64,000 nucleotides of DNA from Aquatica leii. Taxonomy: Eukaryota; Arthropoda; Insecta; Coleoptera; Lampyridae. Each line of letters starts with the position of its first letter. Position 1 is the stretch's first letter. The stretch is taken from NCBI GenBank assembly GCA_035610365.1, contig CM069432.1:24552354-24616353 (forward strand), given 5' to 3'. The notes below the pieces were generated by a model. It was given only the letters and a program-made list of their open reading frames with translations, was not told the origin of the DNA and did not search any database. Positions 1-10,821 of the stretch are shown here, in pieces. The translations under genes and the position numbers were made by a program.

Positions 1-162
1 AGTCCAGCTAAACACTCTTTTTAAGTTGTTAAATAGTGGCGTTCAATTTTGATCAAAAAACGGCTAATGTAGTAGTTAACTTTTTCCCCATCATAAGAAT
101 TTTCATTAAGTACCGCTCCTAAGCCACAAAAGGTAAAATCTGGACAAAACAAGATAGAAGTA

Positions 163-410
163 TATGATTATAAGGGACTTTTGGCTTAGACCGCGTCGTA
201 GTTAAACACCCAGATTTAGGCTTGTTCTAGTCTCTTCATGAGAGCCAAAACAAGAAGTAGAACTTGGCCTTTACCGTATTGTCGTTCGTGAATCCATAAC
301 AATACGGCAAGTTCTACTTCCGGTTGCTCTCAATAAGAGACTAGGACCAAGTCTAAGTCTGGGTGTTTAACTACGACGCGGTCTAAGCCAAAAGTCACTT
401 ATAATCATAA
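163..410. repeat. Long near-perfect inverted repeat (fold-back element / hairpin)
   Basis: Two arms of roughly 110-118 bp (about 163-281 and 300-410) are reverse complements with only scattered mismatches and a short loop of about 20 bases. For example TTGGCTTAGACCGCGTC near 181 pairs with GACGCGGTCTAAGCCAA near 376. Flanking sequence on the left belongs to the gypsy RNase H coding region, so it looks like a fold-back or MITE-type insertion into gypsy copy 1. No clear target duplication could be separated from the arms. Confidence 0.85.
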
Positions 411-628
411 ACAAAACAACCTCGAAAGCTTAAGACTTTATATTAAGATATAAGTAGAAACTAAATCGCCTGTACCAACTAGCAGTTCCGATGAGCCGCC
501 GAAATTCAGTGACCAAAGTAGGAGGTGGAATGTTTAAAATAACTGAAACATTTTGGGATACAGCGATAGACGATGACAATTCACTACATACTCGGGTCTA
601 CAACAAGAACATTTGTCTTTCCGAAGAG

Positions 629-1264
629 TTAAACCAGCCGTCGTTTGTCCAGCATTTGGCTTAAGATTTCCAAATGTCTCTCAAACGTGAGAGTTACAAT
701 AATTATGTCGTCTAAATATGCAAAACGATAAGGCTCTAATAAAGGCCCTATTATCCTATCAATTAAGGGTTGAAATGTTGCAGGTAAATTATGCAACCCG
801 AACGGCATACGAGTAAATTGGAATAACTTTCGATGAGGAACAGTAAAAGCAGTAATTGGTTTTGAGCTAGATGACAAAGGGATATGCCAATAAGCGGATC
901 GTATGTTTACGGTGATAACAAGTTGTACGTCTTAAAAACGATCAAGCACGGCAGAGACCCAAGTTACGGATATGCGTCTGTTTCCGTGACTTTATAGATT
1001 TTTATAAAATCTACACACAACCAATACGAATTATTTTCTTTTGACCAACACGATTAAGCTAGACCAATGGCTATTCGATGGTTGTATGACACCTAAATCA
1101 AGGATTGCGTCTAACTCTTTGTTTATGACCGACATCTTTGTTGGTGATAACGGGTAGTACTTTTGCTTAATAGGTTCAGAATTGGTTTGAATATGAAGTT
1201 CACTCAAACAAACTGACGTTTTACACTCCATTGCAGATTGCATCTTCAGAGTGGTAAATGCCAC
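629..1264 (-). pseudogene. pol: Gypsy copy 1 reverse transcriptase (broken)
   Basis: Reverse transcriptase of the Ty3/gypsy type, which would copy the element RNA into DNA. The N-terminal part (1,031-1,264) has the typical run ending in a VIQPSNSHWSSLIVLVKRK-like segment just before the catalytic palm. The second part (629-877) has the FQFTRMPFGLHNLPATFQ stretch and the YLDDIII active-site box near 715-700. Between them the frame shifts, and the segment holding the first catalytic aspartate is disordered. The YLDD box itself is intact. It lies in the same orientation as the Gag remnants further right. This is a pseudogene with at least one frameshift. Confidence 0.88.
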
Positions 1265-1379
1265 TGTGTGACCAAAAAAAAAATTCCGAGCCTAACGGAA
1301 GTGTCACATATATGCCTCGCTTCATAGATTCTCCAATCTGAAATAGAAAAAGTAGTGTTACAATGAGAGCAACTGCGAC

Positions 1380-3247
1380 GAGTTACTCCCTCTTTAACAC
1401 AACCATAACAATAACATACTTGAGGTTTCGTACAATTAGAAGCAAGGTGACCCCGTTCCTTACAATTTCAGAATGTAATTCACTGACGAGCATGGGTAGT
1501 AAGTCAACTCTGATTAGTAAAATTTTTTGAAGCAGTAAGCTAAGGTAGACTCCAATAAACGAGTTTGTCTACGAGACAGAGAAGGTTTGTAGTTATCTAA
1601 CAAAATCTTGTTTAACTCCAGTTGTTTACCACAAGTTATTAGCTGGTTAATGGTAGAAACTAAAGTTAATGCCAGAGCGGATTGGTAGAGAAAAGCAAGA
1701 TTACGACGAATAATTTTTAATTGATCGAATTTGGAAAGCGTTTTAAATAACCGCAGAAAAAGACTACACAATTGTTACATACATCCCAGTGGTTTTGTTT
1801 GGACCCATTCTGTAACGAGTAAATTCGCAAATGGGCATTAATTCGCCTGATGGTTAGGCAACCTTGCTTTTACCCGTGTGAGATTTCCGACCTCGAACTA
1901 TATTCTTCTATTTATGCACGTAGAGGGCGCGAGAGTAGTTGGCTTTCTACGGGTTTCCGGTTTATTTTGTGGTACGAGTTTGTGATGGATGTGGCGGAGA
2001 CGGATTGAAATCCTTAATAAATCCGCTAGAATGTCGTATTCGTAGAACAAAGTATCTAAATATTTTCTAACCCAAGTCATAGAGTAGCTTTCTTTCTGAC
2101 CTTCTTTCTGTCTGGCTTCTTACAAATTAACGGAGTCGTTAGTTTTACTTATGATTTCACGAAAGCGCAATCCTTGTATGTGATTCAAGTCGACCAATGG
2201 CGTCCTATTGTATCTTGTGAGTTTGCCGAAGATTAGCGACGTGGTGTAACCTGTGAATGGGTAATTCCATAAGTAGTTTCTGGCCGAAAAGGTATTTATG
2301 CTCATATATAAGTTCCGCGGCATAAAGCAGGGAATACAGCGCGACCTCGGCCTTTATTCGTTTACGCACTTCGGGGTATCGACTACCGCTCGCCCTAAAC
2401 TACATCGTGTAACAATTTGTATAAACAACGGTACAGTTTAAGTAAAATGTATTAAGAACTGACTTCGCAATATTTGTGTAATTTCTTACTAAAAATTTGT
2501 TCTCTCGTTAATACTCTACGCCTACTCAATATATTTTTTTTGTTTATTCACTATCAATAAAATAAAAAGAAAAATTTCAATCAGTAATGTGCGGGAATCT
2601 ATAACTATCAGGGATTTGGAAGCTTGAATCGAATTGTTTCTGTCGCAAAATGAATGTCGACTAAATTGATACCGGTCGTAAGCTTGACGTCAAGGACTAC
2701 GGGCGGTTTTAAACTTTCACTTGCGGTAACGGATGTAACTTGCTACCGTTATTGTAATTGCGGCAGCGTACTTTAATTTAGCGAAAGCATATCTGCTTCC
2801 AGAGTCTATTTTAGACCTGCTTTAACACTGTGATTTAATTGTTGTATAATGTATGTATATTTAATTTATACCAGTGCCGTAACAGTCGATTCTTATCTTC
2901 TCTTCAAGGAACTTTTCTTGATAAATGATTGTTATTAATTCTAGGTATCTTTCTCCTCGGGTCTAGACATCCTACGTTCGACTAAATTTGGAGAAGAGGT
3001 GGCGCACTCGGGCATTTCGCTTACCAAGGAGTATTCTCATCACTTCGAATTTTAACCTACGACCATCTGCGGTGAGGCTAGCCAAAAGGTAAGCGCAACA
3101 TCTTAGTAATATTTTTTTTCTTTCTTCTTTTTTTCCACCCCCCCCCCCCATTGGAACGTAGCAATTCTACGAGCAAAAATTTCCTCCATTAAACGATAGT
3201 CATAGTCATGAGGCAGGAATTTCGCTTTCAAGGGAGCGACAACATAT
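1380..3247 (-). pseudogene. gag: Gypsy copy 1 Gag, C-terminal half and zinc knuckle
   Basis: Below the internal insertion, a Gag capsid segment continues on the minus strand (3,150-3,247) with a KAKFLPHDYDYRLMEEI-type motif; the equivalent segment in gypsy copy 3 reads RKEYLPVDYNTELWYEI. A run of 13 C on the plus strand near 3,138-3,150, followed by a pyrimidine-rich tract, interrupts it. Further on, 1,898-2,323 is reminiscent of capsid C-terminal sequence but weak. Near 1,395-1,480 a nucleocapsid-type knuckle (CKERGHLASNC) is visible with a stop codon just before it. Overall identity as gag is good for the 3,150-3,247 and knuckle parts, and poor for the middle. Confidence 0.6.
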
Positions 3248-3261
3248 TCCCATACAGGAAA

Positions 3262-3895
3262 CCCCAGCGTTAGACAACGGGGCCAGACCTGGGCCAGTAC
3301 TGGGAAACCTAAGTTTGGCGTACCTGTATTGGCCCAGACTTGGCCCAGGATTGGGTAGCTCAGCCTCGGCCATTCCATGAAGACCCAAGATTGGGCCTAG
3401 ACTGGTTGACCCAGTTTCGGCCATGCAAATTATTAGCCAAGCTTGGCCCAAGCTTGGATAACCCATCCTTGGCCATTCTATGAGAATCCAAGTTTGGCCC
3501 AAGCCTGGATAACCCAGCCTTGGCCATTCCATGGAGACTCAAGCTTGGTCCTACACTGGTTGACCCATCCTCGGCCATGCTAAATCTTACCCAAACTTGG
3601 CCCAAGCTAGCATAACTCATCCTTGACTATTCCATGGAAACCCAAGCTTAGACCAAGACTGGTTGACCCAGCTTCGGCCATGCAAATTATTAGCCAAACT
3701 TGGGCCAAGTTTGTATAACCCATCCTTGGCCATTCCATGAGAATCCAAGTTTGGTCCAAGCCTGGATAACCCAGCCTTGGTCATTCCATGAGAATCCAAG
3801 TTTGGCCCAAACCTGGATAACCCAACCTTCCTATTCCATAGGGACCCAAGCTTAGTTCGACACTGGTTGACCCAGCCTTGGCCAAGGCTGGATTA
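3262..3895. repeat. Minisatellite, about 12 copies of a 51-52-bp unit
   Basis: A GC-rich array carries a recurring core of the type CTTGGCCATTCCATG. The core recurs near 3,369, 3,419, 3,471, 3,523, 3,573, 3,626, 3,676, 3,729, 3,781 and 3,831, spacing 50-53 bp. Neighbouring units alternate partly between CCATTCCATG and CCATGCAAAT, hinting at a 102-bp higher-order unit. Its base composition contrasts strongly with the AT-rich surroundings. Long minus-strand open frames rich in Gly, Pro and Leu across it are a by-product of the repeat. Confidence 0.9.
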
Positions 3896-4676
3896 TCCAA
3901 AAAAATAACAATAATAATTTTTTTCAATGTTAAAAATTTAAAAAAATTGGTTAATAAGTTGAGTTATGATAATATCGAAAGTGTAGAATTGAAACTTGAG
4001 CCGTTCGGTTACGTATGGCGAGATTCGGGTATTTTCGTTTAGCGCAGCCTCCATCCTCGTTTACATCATCTGTTAGTTAAATGTAAGATTTTTCTCATTG
4101 CTAGAGTAATAAAGGTAATGAATCAAATCTCCGAGTTTCAGTTATACAGTCATTGAACGTTAGTACTTTTTACTAGAAGGAAAAAACCTTCAAATATAAT
4201 TTCTTTTGTTTACTCCGCAATTATCACGAGGCGAGGCTACTAAAAGTAATTATGTCTGATTCTTACCTTAGAGTTTAAAGATGGCGTGCGTTAAATAAAC
4301 CAAAAAAGTTTTGAATAAAAAAACTAATTTAGATGTTAACCGGCAAAGTTTAAATAATCAAAGTGTAAACATCAGCTGTGTGAATGACGTTAATGACCCT
4401 AGTGATACAGAAAACCAAAAAATATCAAACAAAAGGTGCCAAAATAAGTTGAACTTGGATGTGAAGTAGTGATGGAGAATAATAACTGCACTAGCTAAAT
4501 GTTAATATAATTTAAGACGAGATCTAAATAGTAATTAAAAAACTTTATGTAATTTAAATAGTACATAATACAAGTAATAACAATAAAATGAAAATACGTT
4601 CATACAATTATTTATTCCATTGTTTTATTAATGCTTAATTCTTGGCATTTGATTTTGAGCTAGTTTTAGCAATTAA

Positions 4677-4830
4677 GCGTGGCCCAGTACTGGCAACTAA
4701 GCGTGGCCCAGTTCTGGCAATTAAGCATGTACCAGTCTTGGCAACTAAGCATGGCCTAGTCTTGGCAACCGATCATGGCCCAGTCTTGGCAACTTAGCAT
4801 GGCCCAGAGCTGGCGATCAGGACTGGGCCA
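4677..4830. repeat. Tandem array, about six copies of a 24-bp unit
   Basis: Units of the form GCATGGCCCAGTCTTGGCAA followed by CTAA repeat with 24-bp period from about 4,677 to 4,790, then degrade into CATGGCCCAGAGCTGGC. The TGGCCCAG core is shared with the left array of the same element, so the two ends carry related subterminal repeats. Confidence 0.85.
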
Positions 4831-4955
4831 TGATTATCATTCCAGACTTTTGCCAAGGCTGGGCCAAGCTTGGCTTACAGGCTTGGCCCAGGCTTTTACA
4901 AACTTGGGCCCAGCCTGAGCCAAGCCTAGGCCCATGGTACTTTCTTCTATGGGTT

Positions 4956-5694
4956 GGCACGATCTTAAAGAATGTCTATTAACTCTAAAAAGTAAAAGTA
5001 TTTTACCAGATAAAAGTTCTGGAGCCGACACAAACAATTGGTGTGATAAAACACCCCGAACCAAACTTAATTCGTCGACCCCTAATGGAAACTCTTCACC
5101 AAAGAACCGCAAGCTTCATTTAGTCAAAAATACCTTAGCTACAGCCGACACGGAAGTAGCTAAAGAAGGTTTTGGTTCAGAATCCGAGTCGGAAAAAATA
5201 AGTAAAGTATGTTCTTTTTCCGTAATTAGATCTTTTGTTGTGTGTTAGGACTAGAAGCAAGTACTAGTCGAAATGAGAGGGCAATCGTAGGTTTCTTTTT
5301 TCCCTTCAAAATCAGTGCGGATAGTGCGTAGGGATAAACCAAAGTCACGTTGAACAGTTTTTTCTTCTTCGAAGCTGTAAGACATGTTTCTACATTGCCT
5401 TTCAACATGTGATCATAAGGAACTAATCCTTTTAAATGTCGTAGAAGAGAAATTGCCATCAAAAGTTGCAAAAACAGGCTTAAGTTCAGTAATCGCCTGT
5501 TCATTTACTGCACGTTCTTTACCAAAACGTTTTGAAAAAGCAGGAAAAAAACAGTCTTTCTCTATTTGTAATGCACTACGTACAGCTTTGCGTAATGACT
5601 CGACTGTTTCAGCTTCTTCAAAATCCCGAGAGAACAATTCGTATCTAAGTTCAAAAGTCGATAACTGATTAATTTTAATGCCCCAGGTAGCCAT
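4956..5694 (-). pseudogene. gag: Gypsy copy 1 Gag, N-terminal half (frameshifted)
   Basis: The minus-strand start codon at 5,694 opens a Gag N-terminus (MATWGIKINQLSTFELRYEL) running to 5,413, with the short helical segment rich in Glu, Ser and Arg that is common at gypsy Gag starts. After frameshifts, a second block at about 4,956-5,110 reads QLFVSAPELLSGKILL, a capsid motif also present in gypsy copy 3 (DLLQGSALICYRSIRHS). The region 5,110-5,410 is readable only by changing frame, for example a Ser/Asp/Glu-rich stretch near 5,180-5,230. The right end of the 1.7-kb inverted-repeat element cuts the gene at 4,954. Confidence 0.75.
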
Positions 5695-5811
5695 TTCAAG
5701 AAAAATTAAGAAACTGATAAAAAAACCGATATAAGTAAAAGAAAAGAAAAAACCCGCAATTCTAACAAGAAATCAGGTTACCAATGAAAAGAATGCAGAA
5801 TTTTGAAAAAA

Positions 5812-5829
5812 CCCTCACGTTGAGCGCCA
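5812..5829 (-). other. Primer-binding-site-like sequence of gypsy copy 1
   Basis: The minus strand reads TGGCGCTCAACGTGAGGG about 120 bp upstream of the gag start. Sequences beginning TGGCGC and lying just inside the 5' LTR are the usual tRNA-primed start of minus-strand DNA synthesis in this group. Position and orientation fit. The tRNA was not identified. Confidence 0.55.
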
Positions 5830-7298
5830 GATTTTCTTACATTTATTTTGCTTAAATGTACAAAAATAGAAACAAATATACACATAAAACATTAAAACCC
5901 TTCTACCTGTTACTAAATTAAATTTATAATTTAAGGTATTGATTTTAAATTAAAAATTAAGTCAGTGATTGTGACAGTTGTCGTCAGTTGAATAAAATTA
6001 ATTTTGACGTAATTCTTAATTGTGATTTATAACGAAAAAATAAATTGATAACGTAAGTTGTTTTGCTAAAGCTACCAAAATTGTTTAAAAACATTATTAT
6101 TTTAAATCTAAATCTAAATATATTTAATTCAGTAACACTCACTTAGTTGGGCGCAAACTTTAAATAACTTAAATCATTAAAATCAAATTAATTTGTTTAA
6201 TAAACGATTTAAATTCTTAAAATAGCATAAAATCTCTTGCCATTGGCAGATACTTTTGTAATTTTTTTTCTCTGTTGTAGAATTATCAGGAAAAATTGCT
6301 GCTTCACAACATATGATTATACGTAATAATGAAAACCTAAACAACTAGTAGTAAAAAAACGTATTTTCATTTTCAAATGTAAATATTTTCTTAGATATAT
6401 TTTGCAGTTATTGTAAAAAATGTTTTTAATTGTTTGTTGTGTTGAAGTGTTATAAGTGCGTTAGCGTATAAAATCTAAAAAAAACAAGTATTTTGCATAG
6501 TGGTTTTTTATTGATTTAGTTTTTTATTACAAAGCAAACATTTTACCTTTTGTAAATAAATAAAAAAGTATACCCAAGAAAGGTTGTTGCATGGTAGATT
6601 TTTAAATCTAAATTTTCTAATAAAAAGGGGTCGCAAGCAATCTAAGATAAATAACTTAGAGACACATAAAAAAACAAAATTTTTTTTTTAGAAAACAAAT
6701 TTTTTAATTGCTAAGTTAAACAGTCATTTTATAACCATATATATTGGTGTCATATAATTTGTGTTGAACAATTTTACGTTTGTATAATTTCATAAACAAT
6801 CCGAAAAGTTGGTTAAAATCATTTCACGAAGACATACATAATATGCAAATTGGTAGCACCCACAAAACAAATAACGTTTTTAGTGTTTTTAAGATAAAAT
6901 AATATTTTAAAGAGAACATAAAAGAATAGATTTATGTAAATAAAAAAAACTTAATGGTTGTTCGATATGAATTTATAGCTCCTTTAAACTCAATGGAATA
7001 AAAATTTTATGATTTATGTAAATACTAATTTAATACATTTCATTTTATTAAAATATTTTATTCTTTTTTAATCACGTTGAGTAAAAAAGTCAATGTTTCT
7101 AATTCATTGATTCTTAAATTTATTATATGAACACATATATTATATAACGTATTTAATGTAAGTGCACACTTCTAATTGACGTTAGTGCTTTGAGAGTATC
7201 GTTATTTCCATATAACTTTTTGTTAATACTAAAAATTAGTAGCACAAAAAAACGTCTAAAATAAGTAAATATATATTTTTAATTTTGATTAAAACCAC
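5830..7298. other. AT-rich stretch with no gene; should include the 5' LTR of gypsy copy 1
   Basis: No open frame with recognisable content on either strand. By position the lower part must be the LTR of gypsy copy 1, but the LTR outer edge cannot be placed. The upper edge is the CCAC target duplication of the next element (7,295-7,298). Confidence 0.5.
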
Positions 7299-9180
7299 TG
7301 TTACGCCCTGAGCAAATTTTCCTAAATCCGGTACTGTTTCAATTATTTAAGTTATACGTGTGGGAATTTGCTGTTGTTACTAATCTCACGCTTTATTATA
7401 TTACATTTTAAAGTTGATAATTTGTAATTTATGACTAATTAAGAGCGTATTATTTTCGCTTAATACGTGATTAAATGCTGCTTTTTTACAAGTCCTTATA
7501 AATATTTTTGTTTAGACTATCAGTTACTCGAGCGTTCACACGAGTTTGCTGACGAATTTATTTTGTTATTTTCTGAGGTCATTATAACCTTAGGTACTTC
7601 GTTTCCTTCTTTAATCAGTTCCTGACAAACTCTTGTTGAGATCACTTCAAAAATTTACTGTACCTTGGAAGTACTAACGTTTACTTAAACACGGTGATTT
7701 TACCGGATATTACGTTGAAACCTTCCTAAGTTTTAGTATATCTACGGAAACTGTTTCTTTCCTAAAATTACTAAAAATCGTATATTTACGGCTATAAGTT
7801 ACTTTAAATTTTAAAAGTGTACTTAGTTTTCTTAACGCTGGATTATTATACCCAGGTAAAGTACTTAGTTTTTGCTTTATTTAGTTAATCTAACTTCGTT
7901 TCTCTCCCTTCCTCTTTATAGCGGGTTTTTCTTCCGATGAAATTGTTCTAATTCATATGAACGTTTCTTCCAACGGATTGTTTACTCCACGTGTGAAAGT
8001 TCCTTCAACTACCAAAATACTTCGTTCATCTGTAAACTCTACTAACGCTATGCTGAGAAGTCAACTTCGATTGCACCAACTGACGCTAAGTGAAAAAAAA
8101 ACCAACTGTTAATCGTCGTTTTATTGTGAATTAATTCATATTTGTGCAAATCTCAAAGATTTGATTTTCTACATTGAACTTTTAATCAAAATTATCCTAC
8201 TTGCTTAATCAACTTTAGAAACTCAAGAACTTTTCTTTATACTTTAAAATTTTACATTTTTTTCCTATTTAAAATTCACATTTGTTATTTAAACTTTGGC
8301 TTGATTTACTTAATTTAATTTCTCTTTGTTTCTATAAGAAGTTGTTATCTGATTTACCTTGATTTTTTTTTGTTGATTTATAACGTAATTGTAACTGACC
8401 TATTAACCTACATAAATTTGGTCACACATCCCTTGATCGACGATATAGTAAACTTGAACCTAACTCTAATTCTCGGCTGTTATTTGCCGACGGCCAATTG
8501 TTTGTTTTAAATATTTTATTTAAGGAAACTTCGACTGGAAATACCGTGCACGGAGTTTCATCAGCGAAGTAATAAGGTAAGATTTATTTTTTTTTGTATT
8601 TCAAATTTGTAATTACTGTCTTGTCGAATAACAATCGCTGCCCCAAATTAAAAATTTTTTTTTGTTTGTTTTGCGAACCTAACGTAATTAAATTAGTTTT
8701 ACTACTTTTGTTTTAACACAAAGTAATTTAGATCCTGTATTTTTGTAATATTTGAAATCCATTATCGATTGTTGTACTCAACTTCACGCATATTTTGTTT
8801 GCATAATTCAAAATTGAATATTTTATTGATTATTTTGTAAATTGCTATTTATTCTAAATTCATTATATTTACATCAAATTTACTGATTGCTATTTATTGC
8901 TTAACCTTTCCCGTTTTTTTTTCTTTCAGCAACCCTTCGCTACTACTAGAGCCCTGTTAAACTTTTACAATTTACTTAACAGGACCGTAACTAAACAAAT
9001 TGTGTGGCGCCCATTTCTAACAATTTCTAATCGCTATTTGACTAATTTTATCTACCACGACATCTTTGATTTAAATATTCCCCTCACAATTTCTAACCCA
9101 CCCCATTTTGCCTACAAGAACCGAGCTACTGCGGCCATCGCTCCATTTAAATTTAGTTACCCATAATTCTTACCGTAACA
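7299..9180 (+). mobile_element. LTR-like element copy 1 (1.88 kb, CCAC target duplication)
   Basis: Starts TGTTACGCCCTGAGC and ends CTTACCGTAACA, so the ends are TG...CA with a 7-bp inverted terminus TGTTACG/CGTAACA. It is flanked by CCAC on both sides (7,295-7,298 and 9,181-9,184). It is homologous over its length to 34,139-35,102 and 57,790-59,442. These features fit a solo LTR of a retrotransposon. A donor-like GTAAGA at 8,577 and a pyrimidine-tract acceptor ending at 8,939 are present at the same place in all copies. Copy 1 carries roughly 120 bp of extra or diverged sequence at about 8,370-8,500 compared with the others. No internal coding domain is recognised; an 89-codon plus-strand frame at 8,897-9,166 is not convincingly a gene. 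Confidence 0.85.
8577..8939 (+). promoter_or_regulatory. Candidate intron within LTR-like copy 1
   Basis: The donor AAG|GTAAGA at 8,577 and acceptor TTTCTTTCAG|CAACCC ending at 8,939 delimit 363 bp. Equivalent signals occur at 34,498-34,851 and 58,830-59,191. The pyrimidine tract before the AG varies in length but is kept in all three copies. Splicing is inferred, not shown. Confidence 0.45.
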
Positions 9181-9398
9181 CCACTGAGAATGATTTAGGT
9201 ATTAGAAACAAACTTTTTGGTGGTGGTTTATTTTGCATACTCCTAAGTATCAAGTTCTTTATCTAAGGTTACGTTTGCAATTATGCAAACTTAACACAAT
9301 TTATCTTATACTTCGTTTTAGCTTGCAGAATATCCTTTGACTAATTCAAGTTATTGTGTATCAATATACACTAGATTAAATGCAGAGTAAAGAAATGT

Positions 9399-9559
9399 TA
9401 CATAGCACGTATGTTAAAAATATGGCGACATTTACATACACAGTAACACGTTAAATAATAGCATATAAAAAAACTCCATAGTTTTTATATTTAGTAATTT
9501 TTCAATTTACGTAAACTAAAAGTAAATAAAATTACATAAATATTTTACTGTGCTATGTA
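9399..9559. repeat. Candidate MITE with 10-bp inverted ends
   Basis: TACATAGCAC at 9,399-9,408 and its exact reverse complement GTGCTATGTA at 9,550-9,559 bound 161 bp of AT-rich sequence. No clear target duplication. In such AT-rich DNA this may be chance. Confidence 0.3.
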
Positions 9560-10788
9560 TACTCACTATCATCAAATTTTGCCCCAAATAGTTTATGCTG
9601 CAAAGCTTCAATGCTAAAAACCTGCTTGAAGTTGTATGAAAATGTTGACAATTTTAAGTAAAATTCACGCTCAAAGTGTAATATGTGCTAGAGAAATTCA
9701 TGATAGTCGAGAATGTCTTGGTATAGAAGCAGGTTTTGGTTAGTCAATTTAAACAAATATAACATCGGTTTAAAAAAGAGTTAGTCAGGTACAAAGTATT
9801 AAGTCGCAAAATATTTGACAGGTAAATACAGGTATCAGATAAAAGGTTCATCAGGACTAAGTCGTAGAAGAAAAAGTTTTCTACCAGGAACGGGTTGTGA
9901 CAGGGAAGAAAGTTTTCGGTTTTGACGATGGTTTTTATATTTGGTTTTTTGTTCCGGTTAAATGATTATTAGGCAAGAAGTATTGCGCGCTTCAAAACGG
10001 TAGAGGTGGCCCGCATCTGAAAATCCATAGCTCACACGTAATTGACGAAAATTTATATACAATTTGAAAAACAATTACGACCATCTCTGCCGTTCCGTTA
10101 CACCCTTTCAGGTATCGTGTAAATCATTTTTGTTAGTATAAAAACAAATCACTAATCGAATACTAATGCCTGCTTGCATAAAGCAAAGTTAACTATGTTG
10201 TTAGCTGACAACGTCGTTAACTGAATCGTAGCTATTGGTTTGACAATGTTGTCAGTAAAACAATTGATTTTGTACCAGTGACGACGCTCAATGATACGAC
10301 CACGTAGTCAACTACATCTACAAAGTTAACAATGCTTTATGTAACCGTTCCTAATTGTTTAATTTTTAATCTGAATAGTTTTCTACTGATAAATTTACAA
10401 TCAATTTAACTTGATCGCGGTCTATTACCAAGCAACTCGCTTTCAGTATTCTCTATTAAAAATTTATCTCAAACTATCAAAGCATTTGGTATATTCTCAG
10501 CGATAATTTTGTAGACGTTTTCTTACAAAATTTGTTAACAAAAGCTTGTTACATGCCAAAATTAACACAAAGTCACTGCCTGCAATGTAGTAACATAAAC
10601 GGGGTGTGCCACTAGCTCAATGGAGAAAGGGGTGGGTCGTAATTTAAAATTCCGTGAAAAATTGGAAACGCGATCGTCGTAAAATTGAACTAGAACGGTA
10701 AAATAGTCAAAGAATCGGTAAGGGCGCCAATCAAGGATTTATAATGGTAGCTTTCAAACCCCTGATTATCCGAAAGCTCCTCTGGTTG

Positions 10789-10821
10789 GTTACAACCCCA
10801 GAACTTACCTTGGGTTGTAAC
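10789..10821. repeat. Short perfect hairpin
   Basis: GTTACAACCC (10,789-10,798) and GGGTTGTAAC (10,812-10,821) form a 10-bp stem with a 13-base loop. Function unknown; it could mark an element edge. Confidence 0.5.

Larger units (their letters stand above)
3249..4953. mobile_element. Non-autonomous inverted-repeat element with GC-rich tandem arrays
   Basis: The left end reads CCCATACAGGAAA (3,249-3,261). The right end, reverse-complemented, reads CCCATAGAAGAAA (4,941-4,953), so 11 of 13 positions match. Both ends are flanked by TT (3,247-3,248 and 4,954-4,955). Removing the element with one TT joins the two halves of the gypsy Gag gene in the same reading frame, which supports these exact borders. 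Inside are a 51-52-bp tandem array (left), an AT-rich middle, and a 24-bp tandem array plus related GC-rich sequence (right). No transposase is visible. I could not assign a superfamily; a 2-bp duplication of TT is unusual. Confidence 0.7.
1..5829 (-). mobile_element. Ty3/gypsy LTR retrotransposon, copy 1 (decayed, truncated by window edge)
   Basis: Minus-strand reading gives, in element order, a primer-binding-site-like sequence (5,812-5,829), Gag N-terminus (start codon at 5,694), Gag C-terminal half and zinc knuckle, reverse transcriptase (629-1,264), and the beginning of an RNase H region that runs off the window at base 1. No protease could be read between the knuckle and the RT; it appears deleted. 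Two elements sit inside it: a 250-bp hairpin (163-410) and a 1.7-kb inverted-repeat element (3,249-4,953). Frameshifts and stops are frequent, so this is a dead copy. The 5' LTR should lie just above 5,829, but its outer edge cannot be found without the 3' LTR, which is outside the window. Confidence 0.85.

Noticed and set aside
3103..3799. Several overlapping minus-strand frames rich in Gly, Pro, Leu and Trp
   Set aside because: They arise from the 51-52-bp GC-rich tandem repeat, where one open unit stays open in all units; no gene is implied.
4303..4470. Plus-strand open stretch of about 55 codons inside the GC-rich element
   Set aside because: No start codon in frame at the upstream edge, no motif, AT-rich composition.
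4934..5248. Plus-strand frame of 104 codons, rich in Ser and Lys
   Set aside because: It is antisense to the gypsy Gag gene, whose minus-strand residues (QLFVSAPELLSGK) are recognisable.
8897..9166. 89-codon plus-strand frame in LTR-like copy 1
   Set aside because: In the other copies the same region changes frame; composition is that of a structured LTR end, and no domain is recognisable.
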